Assembly (NCBI RefSeq): GCF_021917145.1
Contig: NC_061078.1
Span: 5,548,808-5,612,807, forward strand
Direction: 5' to 3'
DNA from: Hypomesus transpacificus
Taxonomy: Eukaryota; Chordata; Actinopteri; Osmeriformes; Osmeridae
Length of the DNA stretch: 64,000 nucleotides
The notes beneath the pieces are model-generated. The model did not search any database, had not been told where the DNA came from, and saw only the letters and a list, made by a program, of their open reading frames with translations. The position numbers and the translations under genes are program-made. Within the stretch, counting starts at the first letter, position 1. Every line of letters begins with the position of its first letter. Shown piece after piece: positions 36,061 through 49,348 of the stretch.

Positions 36061-37307
36061 TAACGTTTAGCATGAACCAGTGAACTGCATCGATGAGTGT
36101 CGGTGTGTATATAAATGCAGAAGTTCTAATATAAAGAGGTGAACCAAGAACTGTGAGATGTACCTTGTACTAAACTTAATAATGCCAACAGAGCAGTGCA
36201 ATGCAGTATAATTAAAGTTAAGGAATGGGAATGTCCCGAATGGTAACCTTGAGGTAGAAGTTGAGGTTAAGGGATTGAGTGGTGCCCCAACAGCACTGCC
36301 AGTTGTCTAGCTGACACTATAGAGTAGATAGTAAAACATGCATAATCCCCAACAACCCAGTGACATCTTCCAGGACAAGTGCAAATGGATTTTACATTAA
36401 AATCTTACAAGTCTGGAATTCATTATTTACATGCTCAGTGATCTGTTAGAGTTTATAGAGGAGAAAATGAAAACTGATCGAAAATATGAAAGGCGATTTG
36501 ATATCCAGCTAAACATGATTTCCTGTACAAGACATTAATGAGAGGATTAGCACTACTTGGCAAGCATGAGTCACTGTATTCCAGTTTCTACTACGTTTGT
36601 GAATTGTAAGCCTGGAATCTATGTTTGATTGATGAAATGCCGATCTGTGTTACTGTTCAAATGTTTGATAGAATGTTGATGTTCATGTCTGAACATGTTT
36701 TTTTCATGCATTCCTCATAATCTACATATCTACTCCACAGTTTCTACCATTTTGTGTAGCCCTCTACACCCTGTGCATCCTTGTATCAGTCTTTGGTTCT
36801 GGGGTACATCTAATTATTGGTTGGATCAACAGAGCAGTTCCAGTCCTGCTTTTTACGTTATATGCGGTCCAGCAGTCGTTACCTTTGGAGATTTGAGTTT
36901 CCTGTCCCTGTTTGACCTGCAATCCAATCAGCTGTGGGCTTCAGTCATGGATCTGGCCATCAGATGTCACCAGCTCACTGGTGCTCTGACGCCAGATGTT
37001 CACTGCTACATCGTCAGACTCTCGGATTATGTCCCTTCATCCCTCCATCCCTAAATCCCCCCCCCCCCTCCCACCATCATTACACGTCAGTCTACTTCCT
37101 GCTCCTGCATTCATGGGGTCACAACAGGTGCACTGACCATTAAGGTCTGGAATCCTGATGGTTCTGAGTGGCCCTGTTAGCTTCTTAATGCTTCTGTAGA
37201 TATCAATGTATGCTAAGTAATGGAAGCTAACTTCTCACCTTTTCACAATGGAATATTGAAAAAAAGATCTCTGACAATGTTGGAGGTGAAAGGTCCTTGT
37301 ACTTGTA

Positions 37308-37308
37308 A

Positions 37309-37350
<42 letters not shown>

Positions 37351-37365
37351 GAACACACACACACA
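37308..37365. repeat. (CA)n microsatellite
   Basis: About 19 CA units, then a short second block. Confidence 0.95.
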
Positions 37366-39154
37366 GCTGACCCAGAGTAATTTTATTTAGATACCACAAG
37401 TGACAAGAGAAGCATAAATCCATTCTCTGAAAATCTTCATATTTTACTGTGTATTCTCTGGTTGTTGAATATATGAGAACTGGCAGTTGGAAGGAACTAT
37501 ATCTGCCTCAGGCACTTCTAGCTGATACTTGATTGTTATGTATCTTTCAAATTCATGTTTCATTATGATTCTGTCATGCCCTCCACCTCACACACAATCT
37601 AGGAAAGTTGGCACTTTTGGCATACTCATATTTTGTACAGAAAGACAAAAACACAATTCAAAATGTAAACAAATTCAAAATGAAAGCAGCAATGGCAGAC
37701 TCCTCTGAAACGTTGCGAACCATTTCAAAATTGACATGATATAGACATGTATTTCATACACGTACCCAACATTTCAAGACAATTAGACCAATGGCTGATT
37801 TTAATGTATTTTTCCCAAATTGTCACTGTAGAGAAACGCCCATGCTGCAGACATTATGGGTTATTGAGTGTTTTATGTTCCCCATGAGCAATAAGCCGTG
37901 CATACCAACTTTACCACATTTTGGCCTGATGGGGTCAAAATGCCATCCTTTTGAAACTTTGAGGCGGGTCTGTTTGGCCACCTAAGCCGGCCCATGAATT
38001 GCTAAGAGCCAAAAGGCTGACATTAAGTCCAGATATAGAATAATATAGAAAGACTGATATATAAAAGCTAATATTTTTTCCTTTTGTCCTCTTGTCCCCA
38101 GGTATAGCTGTTGACCAGGTGGGTGATTTTCCTAAATCAGACAGTGATATACATTTAAAGCAACATTCACAAGTGCATATCAAGTTCATGCCGTGCTATC
38201 ACCACCATTAAATGAGTTAGTTCATCCGGATAGACAGATTTTTTTCCTATATTGATCAAGATGATAGCATACTGAATCTGACCTTGGCAAAACTCCAGCA
38301 TGTGGTTTGTAACAGTTGTATCTTTACGTAATGCTGTTGTGTTGGAAACATTGAAACGGTTTTCCTTAAGAACATCTGATTATATGCTCCATTAAAAGTG
38401 TTGTGATCCAAACGAGTAAAAACATCATTGGCATTTCATCCTTTCACTTTTTTTCCCATTTTGGGCACAGAAATATGTTTTTTATTGAAACCATGTTTGA
38501 CCAGACATCTCCACAGACTGCCCATGTTTCAGTACTTTAAATAACATGACTCTGTCTCTGAATTAATGTGGTAACAGTTGGTAACATTTGTAACCTGACT
38601 AATTGATTCACAGATATTTACAATTGTATTTGTGTTTAACATGAGCGGCTGAACTAATTTGATCCTTTGGTGTTAGCATTATTTGGTTTAGTATTTTGGA
38701 ATGAACGTTTAAAAAAATTGATAGAAGTGGGAAATGTAGGCTGGAGGGAAGGAGAGAAGGAGGAAAACCGGAATGAAGTAAATAAAGGAATGTGCAAGTC
38801 TGTGTGTAATCAGAGAGGGAGTAAAGGTTGGAAAAGATGGTAGGAGTGAGTAATAGATGGAAGGAGGGGGGATGGAGGAAAGGAGGGGAAGAGGGATATA
38901 AAGAGAGAGAGAGGATGGGAGAGAGGGATTTGCTGGGGCATTAATCAGAGGAGAAATAACCACAGTGTGGTGTGTCTTTGTCGACTAGGTCCCTGGGAAG
39001 AGGCCATTAATGTATTATGCAGAGAAGATGTGTTGAAACTGCCTCATATGCATCAAGCCTCCCCTGCAGGAGAGAAGACACTGTTCATCTCTGCTGTTTG
39101 TCTGCGGGAGGCTGAGGGTGAAAGGGGGAGAGATAGAAACAGAGAAAAGGGACT

Positions 39155-39262
39155 AGAACAGGGAATAGGACAGACAGGAGTGTGGACAGTGACAAGGAAA
39201 TAGACAGAAGCATGGACAGGGACTAGGACAGGGACAGAGACAGAGACAGAAAGAGAGAGGTG
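39155..39262. repeat. GGACAG/GACAGA degenerate tandem repeat
   Basis: Repeated GGACAG, GGGACTAG and GACAGAGA units; minisatellite-like with imperfect periodicity. Confidence 0.6.
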
Positions 39263-41839
39263 AGAGCAGGTTACAACTGATGATTCACCATGGCAAAGAG
39301 AGTGTACTCAGGATCTTGTCAGCTGTCAAGTAACTGCTATGATGTTCCTGTCTAAGCAACATCAATGTGAAGGGAAAAACAGGTCACAAGAACAGGTCCT
39401 CCACCACATTACAACACATTAGTGTTTACGCTCCTAGTTTTATAATGGATAAACAACCCACTCACATTTGTCACTGTGCTAGGATAAGCATATGTTCCAG
39501 AGATGTTCCAACCCAAGCATAGGAGAAATCCAATCATAGAATGGCTTTTTCAGAGGTGCGTCAAGTGTTTATTTGTGTATGTATTGTGTGTGTGTTTGGA
39601 CGTACCATACCTGTAGTGCTTCCATTAAACCAATTGAAGTTATTTAGAAGTGGAACCAGAGTCACATCGCTCACACACACTAATGACACCACTGACTAGA
39701 ACACAGAGTTCTTAGAAGCCCCGCTGGTAGGAGATTGGACCGCGCACGAGGCTTTATGATTCCTCACAGCGATGCACAGACACATCTGACTAAGCAAACC
39801 AACAGCTCCTTCCCTTTCCTCCCATAACCATCTCTGTGGTTTGTTAACTTTCCTCACGTGAGCATTTCTGAATGCTCTTGTGTGGACCGTGTGACCCTTG
39901 TCTGCTTCTGCTGGAGAACTTGTTACGTTACCTCACCACACACGGGAGGGCGTCTTCTGCACAGAGATTCACACGTGTTGTCGGTTTCTGCGTATGTGTA
40001 GACAGGATGTTCTGTGATGCTTCTAATCACATCAATGTTGACTAGAATATGGACCAGGATGACTAAGTAGAGAGTCTTTGGTTGGGTGCGGGCCTGCAGG
40101 TCTGTGTGTATGTGTGAGGAATTTAGGAGTTTCAGTCACAGATTCACACTGTCGGGATCATTATTTATTACAAAAACAACAACCTTTATTTCAACTGGTG
40201 TTGGCAACATACCAATAAGTTTTTTTTTTCTTCATATAAATGAATGTCTTACCTTGATCACCATATCTTTGATAAAAATAAACATCATTGCAGGTGACTA
40301 ACAACAACTATGGTAATGTATGCCTTATTTAATCAAAATATATCAGGTCATATTTGTATACAGCATGAATCAATGCTTAAATGAGTAACAGAACAGAGAG
40401 CGTGGGGGGTTGGGGAGACAGAACAGAACACATAGACTCACACACACTCTGATTGAGAGAATCGTGAAAAACAGTCCTGTGAATGACACACACCTCCCGC
40501 GTGAAGTCAGAAAGGATGGCTGACTGCACAACAGTTCATGCAGATGACCCCCCCCAACCCTCCCCCTCAAAAAACTATAAAACCAAAATACTAGTGCTGT
40601 ATGTATATTACATAACAAACTCAGATCAACTGTAATGAAAGCAGCTGTGATCAAAAATAATTAGGAGATGAAATATTCAAAGTCTAGTTAAATGAATCAA
40701 ATTTGAAATATCATACAGATGTTACATTTAAAAAAGAAAGAAAAAATCTAAATAACAAGGGTAGAAACCTGAAAATAAATAGGAAGGGCCATGCATGAAG
40801 CAAGGCAGAGGCTGTCTGAAGACTGGATGTAGCTTTAATCAAGGTGGATGACAGTGTGTGTATGTGGACCACAGTTGTGTGAGGCTTGTTATCACAGACA
40901 CTAAACTCCTGTAGATCATGCTTCCCATACCATACTGCCCACATACAGTTCTTCTACCCCTCCACAATCAGGTCCTCAGTTAGTCCGTGTTTGAAGACCT
41001 CACCTCTTTTAATTCAGTCTTTTCTCATCTTTCCTTAGTCTGTTCTTCTCTTGACGCATTGCTCCGTTCTCCTCAGTGATGTGCCTTACCGGTATACATC
41101 TATTTATAGAATATTTTCCCCTTTGTTTGGTTGATAAAGTGAACATGTTGTTGGGTTGTTGTTTGGTTGAGGTCTCTTAATGGGTAAACAGGAAGGGGAG
41201 GAGCTTATGCAAGAAAAGGAGAGTGACAAGGAGGAGTGGGTCGATGGTTGTCATGGCTCCGCAACCTAGGTTGATGAAAACAACAATGACAGAATTATCA
41301 ATACAGTACTGTATTTTTTATGTTTCAATGTTGTTTGTGAGTGTGTCTTTGTGTGTGTGTGTGTGTGTCACAGACGTGTGTCTCGTATAGCTTAGAATAT
41401 TCCAGCACACCACCGCATACATATATTAACACCCTGGCCCAATAGGAGCTCTACCAAACTACCTCTTCATCAGGCTACCCCTACCCTGCCAAACAAATGT
41501 GTGAGAGTAGCTATGTACAGAACAACAAGTGAATGTGGTATGGTTTGTCAGAGAGAGTCTAAAACAGGCAGTGGCCTAATCAACGGTATACAAAGTACAT
41601 CCACTCTTTTTTAGATGGAGGCACAATAATCTAGTACTTATCTACCACTTATCTGCCATAACACACAATTCCAGGCTTTTAGAGCATGGCCACTTCTGAT
41701 GTTTCGTCTAACAGTTCTGAGGACAGGTAGTTTAATACTATTCTAGGTAGGGAGAGTAGTCTAATGTAGATCAAGGCTAAGGAGAGTGGTAGACCTGGGT
41801 GGGTGGTCTCTCTCCCTCTAACACTGTTAGAGCTAAAGG

Positions 41840-41965
41840 GGGCTGTAAAGAGAGCTGCAGAGAGAGACCGTAGAGAGAGCTGTAGAGAGACACCGTAGAG
41901 ATAGACTGTAGTGAGAGCTGGAGAGAGAGCTGTAGCTAGAGAGAACTGGAGAGAGACAGTAGAGC
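41840..41965. repeat. Minisatellite with CTGTAGAGAGAG-type unit
   Basis: Repeated variants of 'gctgtagagagag' alternating with 'accgtagagagag', roughly 9 copies of 12-16 bp. Confidence 0.75.
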
Positions 41966-42334
41966 AACTGCAGGGGTAAAAGCTGTTTCATTATGATGAT
42001 GAACAAGGGTGACTACACCACCTGGTAAACAAACCCTGACACATACACACCCATCAAACAAAAACAGGGTGCACACACACACACACCAACAGGAGCGTGG
42101 GCAGAACACAAACATCCACCCACACATGTACACACACTCACACACACACACACGCAAATACAAACAAACAAAAGGCAGTGCCAGATGGATGTTAGTGTTA
42201 GCAGACACAGAAGTGTAATGAGAGAGTGTTTAGCTGGGCTGCAGCTCCTGTGCTATCTGTAGTGTGAAGCTGCCGTCTGTCTGACATGCTCACCAGTCTC
42301 CCAAGGCCTCGCTCCACAATGCTCTGCAGCACAC

Positions 42335-42615
42335 ACACACACAGACACATACACACACCAAGTACAACAAACACCACAATAAACACACACACAACACACA
42401 CGGCACACACACAGCACATGCAACAGACACACACCAAGTACAGCCCACGCACACACACCACACACAGCACACACACACACACACACACCAAGTACAGCAG
42501 ACACACACGCACACACACACCACATATAGCACACACGCACCATGAACAGCACACACACCAAGTACAGAACACACACACCAAATACAGGACACACAAAACA
42601 CAAGTAGCACACACA
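42335..42615. repeat. CA-rich minisatellite with CCAAGTACAG motif
   Basis: The unit ACACACCAAGTACAGC and variants recur at least five times (near 42356, 42430, 42486, 42556, 42576), embedded in (CA)n. Long open frames on both strands here are repeat artefacts. Confidence 0.85.
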
Positions 42616-42656
42616 CTTGCCATGTTTTCCACTTCTTGTAGACTATATTTGATATT

Positions 42657-42659
<3 letters not shown>

Positions 42660-42708
<49 letters not shown>

Positions 42709-42712
42709 TCTG
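42660..42712. repeat. (CT)n microsatellite
   Basis: About 22 CT units directly after a short unique spacer from the CA minisatellite. Confidence 0.95.
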
Positions 42713-44031
42713 TCTACGTCTCTCTGTCTGAGGAAAGGGAGGTTTCGGGTGACAACTGCTTATACAAGGGGCAGCAGGAGACAGCTGTCACTGAACAGCC
42801 CCTGTCCATCACTCTCCCTCGCGGCATTATCTCCTCCCTCCTCACCTCCATCTCCTTCATCATCCCCTCTGACCTCCTCCCACTCTGCCGTTCCTCCTGT
42901 GCCTTTGTTCATCACTCTTTCTTTTCATCTCCATTTCCCACTCCTTCACCAGTCTCTTCAACCCCTTTCATACATTTCACTTTTACATACACCAGAGGTC
43001 ATCTTCTAAAATGTTTTTGGGAGCTTTATTACATTTTATTATTAGAATATGTCCCATTCAGTGCACCTGTTACTGTGTACAACCCATTAGTCCAACATCA
43101 AAGACTATGGCTGGGTTACAAAACCTAAGAAGGTTAATAAAAGTAAAATAAGCTTTAATACAAAGTGATCTCAACAATAGAGTTGCAAAGGATATATTTG
43201 GACCCTTTTAGGTATAAAACTGTAATGACATCAACACAATAGGAACCAAACCACTAACCCCACACATCACCCAAACACTAGGCCTAATCCTGTTCACAAC
43301 AGTATAAATAACAGTTATACAGATATCATGGCTGTTCCTCCTACACATTTTGGACCGCTAAACATTTTTACATGGAAAACCTTTAATCATGTTCAGAACT
43401 AGACCAGATACCTCCCAATGAGGAGCAGATATGTACTGACCAGGATATAAACCGTATCAACCATGGCAATCACTGTTGTTCCAGATCTAGCATTTCTCTA
43501 TATTACCAGGAGTTCTGATGGGCTCTATAATGGGCTCTACATTTCTTTAGGTAAACCAGTTTACACAGCTAAATATTCAATGTCTGCCAGACATTGAGCC
43601 AACTGTACACAAACAGCATCTTATTGTTCAACAGTAAAGGCCAGGTAAAGGTCCTTCATAGATTATCTCCCATATAAAGGCAATCAGACTTCTATAATTT
43701 CCACACAAAAGCCAACAGTTAAAAGTAGACTCCAGATCCTGAAACCAAGCTTATATACCCATCTGTCTGAGATATGGATCAAGAAGATGAGAGAAGAAGA
43801 ACGAAGAAAGGGAAGAGAAGAATGACTGAGATTGACTGCAGCAGCATGAGCTTAATTCAAAAGATCAGATTTGTGCTCAGTGAGGAGAGAAGGCTCCAGA
43901 CCAAACCCTAGGCTGATTCCGTGTACAGAATCTGGCTGTTTGCTGTGATTCCACTGATGACGTGACCTGCTTACAGAGTAAAGACTGTAATTAGCAAACA
44001 CACAATCTGACAGCTAGGTCAATGGGTTTGG

Positions 44032-44033
<2 letters not shown>

Positions 44034-44122
<89 letters not shown>

Positions 44123-44150
44123 ATCTATCTATCTATCAATCAATCTATCT
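44034..44150. repeat. (TC)n then (ATCT)n compound microsatellite
   Basis: About 40 TC units interrupted once, followed by ATCT/ATCA tetranucleotides. Confidence 0.95.
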
Positions 44151-46143
44151 ATATATCTTTCACTGTCACTCTTTCGGTCTTTCAAACTTTTTTCTCTTCA
44201 CCCCAACATATCATTCCTCCTCTCTGTCTATCTCTCTCATCCTCTCTTTCTCTCACTTTTTTCCATTCTCACTACAGTAACTTCCCCTTTCATCCAACCT
44301 CACATCCTTCTCTCTCTCCTACTCTTTCGTTTCTTCACTTAGTTAAGATAAGTGCAACAGTGACTGGAGCTATCTGCTTCTATCGTGGCTATTCACAGAC
44401 ATGTAACATGTGCCTCCAAAACACCGTCTGACTGTATCCTACAATCCTCTGGGTTTCAAACTCCAGGTTCTTGGCAATATCCAGGCCTTCTTAAAGGCTA
44501 CATCTGCGTTTCTCTGCATGAAGAGTGGTAGAAGTGCATGTTTGTGTTTGTTTGGAGGGCTGGGAGGACCCTGAGTGAAGAGCAGTGATGGACTAAATGG
44601 AAGGTAAATAGGAAGGACACAAGAGGGACCATGCCCTGTGTTTTCTCTCCCTCTGTAAAGCTGACTCAGAATGCACAGCAGGCCCAGGCATGATCACAAT
44701 GTTTAAGGGAAAGGGGAGGCCACTTATCGTAAACGATTTTTCGGGGACAACTGACTGTTCTGCAATCACAGGCAGTGCCACCACAGTGAGAGTTGGCTGG
44801 GTTCTCCAGGGGAGGTGGACTGATACAGGACCAGTGTGTTCATATCCTAGTATGACAATGTGTTCCTCCAGATCTCCGACATTCTTCCAAAACTGATAAA
44901 CCTACACCTTCATAAGACCCCAATGCATTCTGGTTTAAAGACTGATGGAGAATACAATTAATTTATTGACTAGTTGGGGATGATAAGCTCAATAATAAAA
45001 ACAGTTGAGGTTGATGAAACAAACTATTTGAAGCCATATCCACCATCTTACCCAGGTTACCCAGGGATAATCGTAGCTCATCATCATGGCTGAGAGGTTG
45101 TGCTCCACTGAGTGGCTGAAAACCGTCAACTAGGGGTGACAGTTAAGCCTCTCCCTGGATGTCATCTATAACGTCATCATCGACATACTGGTACTTTAGA
45201 TATTCTTAAAGGAACAGATTTGGTAGCATCTGTAAGGGCTAGGGGACCTCTCAGTGAGTAAGGACTTGGATCCTGAATTCAGGGCACTGGTCGCAATAAC
45301 CAAGCGGCCTAGCCCTCAGAGGCTAGTGATATTGATGGTTTACAATGATCAGGGACTCCAGGAACTTCAGTAGATGACAACCACAGTGCACTGCTTCTGA
45401 TTCACTACTGCAGGAAGGAAAAAATGGTTGACGCCGGTGAAAGTCACAGAGACAGTACACAGTGTACCGGCAGAAGAGCCTCCTACACAGCCAGAGAGCA
45501 ACACACACACAGGCGGTTATCTTACCCTGGTTTCTGTGGTCCCTTTTGGAGCAGAGTGACATCTTGAGAGCATCTACACTTACCAGGATTGGTCAGTTAT
45601 TCCTCTAATAATCTCCTAGGCTAGCTCATCTATGGGCTTTGCTATAACTTATTTACATGGTCCTGTTGTGTCCAAGAGCTGGTTTCTAACCGGATTCAAA
45701 CAGGTTTTGATGTTTTGGATGTTATTCACTACAGAGATACAGCTGAAAAACTGACAACTAGAGGTTGAGAGATGTTGTGCTCACACATGGACACAGACAC
45801 GCACACACAGTTTGTCGGCAGCATGAAGGATTTAGGCAAGAGAGACCAAGGTCACCCAGGGTGGCACGCATTTCTCAGCTTTGTGGGTGGAAAGCCATAC
45901 TGACAGCTCTTGCTCATCAACTTCCTTGTAGCTACAAGCAGTCCTGGTGGTTCCCTTCCATGGCATCACACCTGTCTAGTTAAAACACCCTCTCTGCCCC
46001 AGCCACATAGTGGACTCTTCTTCTCTGAGCCATACAGACTGTCTTTTCTTTCCTTTTATCACGCTTCCGCTCGCTCCTTCTGTGTCTCTCTTATTTTCTC
46101 TCTCTCTCTCTTTTTCTCTCCTTTTCTCTATTTCTCTATTTGG

Positions 46144-46332
46144 GAGTCAGGGGGCTGAGCGGTTAGGGAATCGGGCTGGTAATTTGAAGGTCGCCAGTTT
46201 GATTCCTGGCCGAGCCAAATGACATTGTGTCCTTGGGCAAGGTACTTCACCCTATTTGCCTTGGGGGAATGTCCCCGTACTTACTGTAAGTCGCTCTGGA
46301 TAAGAGCGTCCGCTAAATGACTAAATGTAAAT
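46144..46332 (+). mobile_element. tRNA-derived SINE, sense orientation
   Basis: The head has RNA polymerase III promoter boxes: GGCTGAGCGGTTAGGG (A box) and GTTTGATTCCTGG (B box). The body reads CCTTGGGCAAGGTACTTCAC. The tail TAAGTCGCTCTGGATAAGAG and CGTCCGCTAAATGACTAAAT is a widespread fish SINE 3' domain. It is about 189 bp long and no target duplication is clear. Confidence 0.85.
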
Positions 46333-46929
46333 TTCTTTCTTTCACTCTGTCTTTTAATTTTCTCAGCCCGCCCTGTTTTCTCTCTCTTTTGCTCTGCCTT
46401 TCGGTCTCTCCCCCCTCTGTCATCCCAGTTCCAGATGGTTACACAACTGACCTATCAGACCAGCTGGTACTGATCCTGCCACAACAGTAACTTACGGGGC
46501 AGAACGGTATAGAAAATCTGTTTCTGAATAATATCGTTTCAGCCCTTAGTCCCTCACAAACATTCTCATATCTCGTCATACATCATAAATATTGCAGATA
46601 TTCCGTGTCTTGTCAAATGTCTTGTTGATGTAAACATTGATGGACAAACTTCACATCTTGACCGACTCTCCAACTGGGAAATGTCAAATGCCAAAACCTT
46701 GGGAACATGTGATGAATATGTGACATGTCCATCACTGATGCCAAGTCATTGCCAAACCGTGCCTGAGACCAGACAGACAGCCCTCTGACAGTGGTTCCTT
46801 CCTTCCTTGTGGCTCGCTCTCCTGCGAGGCTTCAGAGAGATGGAGGCCAGCACAGAGGCACAGGGCACGTTTATCTGTTACACAGTCACTAAAGCCCAGA
46901 TGAAAAAAGAAAACGTGAGACTCAATTTG

Positions 46930-47220
46930 AGACACCTGCCAGCATGCTGAGGGCTAGGCTTATCTGCCACCCGCCCGCGGCATTTCCCCTTTAATATTAA
47001 TTGTTTCTGCCACTCAGTCAGATGACATTGCAGAAAAGTGACAGATGCCAGCATTTCCGAGAAGCAGAATCTCATTTTTTCCTCTCATCCCCTATTCTAC
47101 AGCTAAGTGTTGTCCTGTGGTTAGGGAAAGGAGAGAGGGCCAATCTGTCAAATCTGCCAAGGTGCTTTTTAACCTTCGCAATCTGTTGACAAACACGGCA
47201 AGGGGCTCACTTAGAGAGAG
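46930..47220. promoter_or_regulatory. Candidate conserved non-coding element
   Basis: Repeat-free stretch with TTTAATATTAATTGTTTC, CAGTCAGATGACATTGC and a GC-rich block (CACCCGCCCGCGG). It lies within 3 kb of the vstm2b 3' half. Texture-based inference. Confidence 0.28.
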
Positions 47221-47989
47221 GGGAAAAGGAGAGAGAAAGCCAAGACGGATTCCTGAGTTCCTCCGTCAATGTATAAATGTCAGAGTGGCCTTTGCTGTAT
47301 TTGATTTAGACAGGCAGATGCCTGAAAGCTTCACTAAATGATCCTCACAGCACTGTTTCAGAAAAACACACAAATTCAACATCAAATTCTTGAACTTTCT
47401 TTTGAGCTCCAGTCATAAGGTTTAGAGCAGATCTGGCTTTCTAGTCTTTACACACAGCTGTCTTTTGAAGACAAGGCAGGGTCTCTGTAACAGAACCTGC
47501 AGTCCACTAGATCCTGTGTAAGTACATTGGGACAAGCCTTGGCTGATTCTGTAATTACTTTGACCCTGACCTTGTTGGCAGTGCTGAATACAGAGCAATT
47601 ACACGGTTCAACAATCAAAGATTATTTAACCCGATGGCCCAGGTAAATCTGCTGTAAACAAGATTTAATTTTGACAAGACTAACCTAGATAAACAATGAC
47701 TGCATGGAGAATCTGAAAACAAACAGGTGCTGATCTGATCGAAAGAACGCCTTTATTGTGAAGTACAGTGATTTCATCACACACAGCAATTCAATGTGTC
47801 TGTGCGTAGGTCAATCATGTTTGAGCTCAGCATGGTGTTATCTGTGTTTACTACTGGAGCCAGTCGTGTATGGATCAGTAGGCTGGCCCAGGCCCTGTAT
47901 TCTGTGGATTGCCCTCCAAATGGCCGCCTGGCTGACTCGCTCAGCCGGGGATGCAGGGCAATACACAACCAGGTCCTGCCCACTGCTGC

Positions 47990-48085
47990 TCACACACACA
48001 CACACACACACACGCACACACATACACACACACACCTACACACTCACACACACGCATATACAAACACACAGACACACACACACAT
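47990..48085. repeat. (CA)n-rich microsatellite cluster
   Basis: Several CA blocks with short interruptions. Confidence 0.9.
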
Positions 48086-48289
48086 GCACACTCACACAGG
48101 CAAAACCTTCACTGTTTGTGCACATACACACACACACCAATAATAACAGCAGTACTTAACATCTAATGCCTTGTTCACTGTGCTGAACAAACCTGACGAT
48201 ATCCAGAATCTTCCAGGCACTGTAAATGAGTGCATCACCAGACTATCATAACATGCTTTATTGAGCTCACCTCCATGCAGCTCAGTGTG

Positions 48290-48440
48290 TGAAAATGCCA
48301 CTGAAGGAGCCTGTTTTTTGCCGGCTGGTGCAATTGCTAACTTAATTACTCCCTTAATTTGCAGTCGGTTCCGTTCCAGATAGATTAAGCTAAGTGGGGT
48401 TTTGAGCCTAAGTCTGTTTGCTAAGACTACAGTTAAGGAA
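48290..48440. promoter_or_regulatory. Candidate conserved non-coding element
   Basis: Repeat-free stretch with CAATTGCTAACTTAATTACT, CCTTAATTTGC and AGATTAAGC. TAAT/TTAA cores are close together. Confidence 0.22.
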
Positions 48441-49164
48441 GCAAAATATTTGCGAGACAAACTTGGCATATGAAGGAATCACTCCCTAATCACAGCAGAC
48501 CCATCTGATCCAGAGTCATACTGATGACCCCAAGGAGAGTTACAGAGTTAAATACGGAGGGGTGTGAATGTCACAGAGTCCATCCTATCCCAGAGACCCC
48601 AGTCAACAACCCAACAATAATAGGTCATAATCCAAGCTATTACTCTTCCTTAAGCCAAACAACATCGATATGATATACAATATAAAATGACATACAATAT
48701 ACGCACTCTGCAGAACACCAAACCCCACGTACCAATCCTGCTCATACAATGGTCTTGCCAGTCAGGTGGGCAGAGAGTCCGCAAACCAGCCATAAAGACA
48801 GACAGGCGGAAAAGCCGACAGGTGAACACCCAGACACCCCCACAATGCTGCACCACCCCTGCGTCAGCTGCAGTGGTGCGTCTGAAATGGCAAAGCAGGC
48901 GAATTAAACGCTCCTCACTGCAGACTGTGAAAATTTAATTATTCAGGAGTGTGCTTCATCGATCAGTAGCAAGGCGCTCAAGCATGCTCGATAGCCCCTG
49001 CCGTCATTCTCTCTTTCGTCTTTCTCGGCTCTCATTCTCTCTCTCTCTTCCTCATTCTCCAAGGACCTCTTTAAGACAGCTTCTTGCCTGCCTTCCCATC
49101 GCGATAGACATCGAGCATGAGGCGACATACCCCCCTGTCATCTGTCAGAGGTTATGTATCTCAT

Positions 49165-49348
49165 ACATTTACATTTAGTCATTTAGCAGACACTCTTATC
49201 CAGAGCGACTTACAGTAAGTACAGGGACATTCCCCCGAGGCAAGTAGGGTGAAGTGCCTTGCCCAAGGACACGACGCATGGCCCGGAAATCAAACCGGCA
49301 ACCTTTAGATGACTATCCCGATTCCCTAACCGCTCAGCCACCTGACTC
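49165..49348 (-). mobile_element. tRNA-derived SINE, inverted copy
   Basis: Reverse-complement copy of the SINE at 46144-46332. The tail (TTTAGTCATTTAGCAGACAC, CCAGAGCGACTTACAGTAAG) reads first, and the tRNA-like head (CCCTAACCGCTCAGCCACC) is at the right end. It diverges from the first copy by scattered substitutions. It sits about 0.4 kb beyond the vstm2b exon 4 donor, and inside the gene if the last exon lies further left. Confidence 0.85.

Noticed and set aside
36695..37054. 119-aa plus ORF, non-repetitive
   Set aside because: No recognisable domain, splice partners or conserved pattern; may overlap a non-coding conserved stretch but I cannot support a protein.
42198..43128. Long ORFs on both strands (up to 280 aa)
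   Set aside because: Read through the CA minisatellite and CT microsatellite; composition is repeat-driven.
45323..45562. Minus ORF ending HLLKFLESLIIV, considered as the missing vstm2b C-terminal exon
   Set aside because: After a plausible acceptor near 45410 the phase required by exon 4 gives a different frame with an early stop, and the match to the hydrophobic tail is only superficial.
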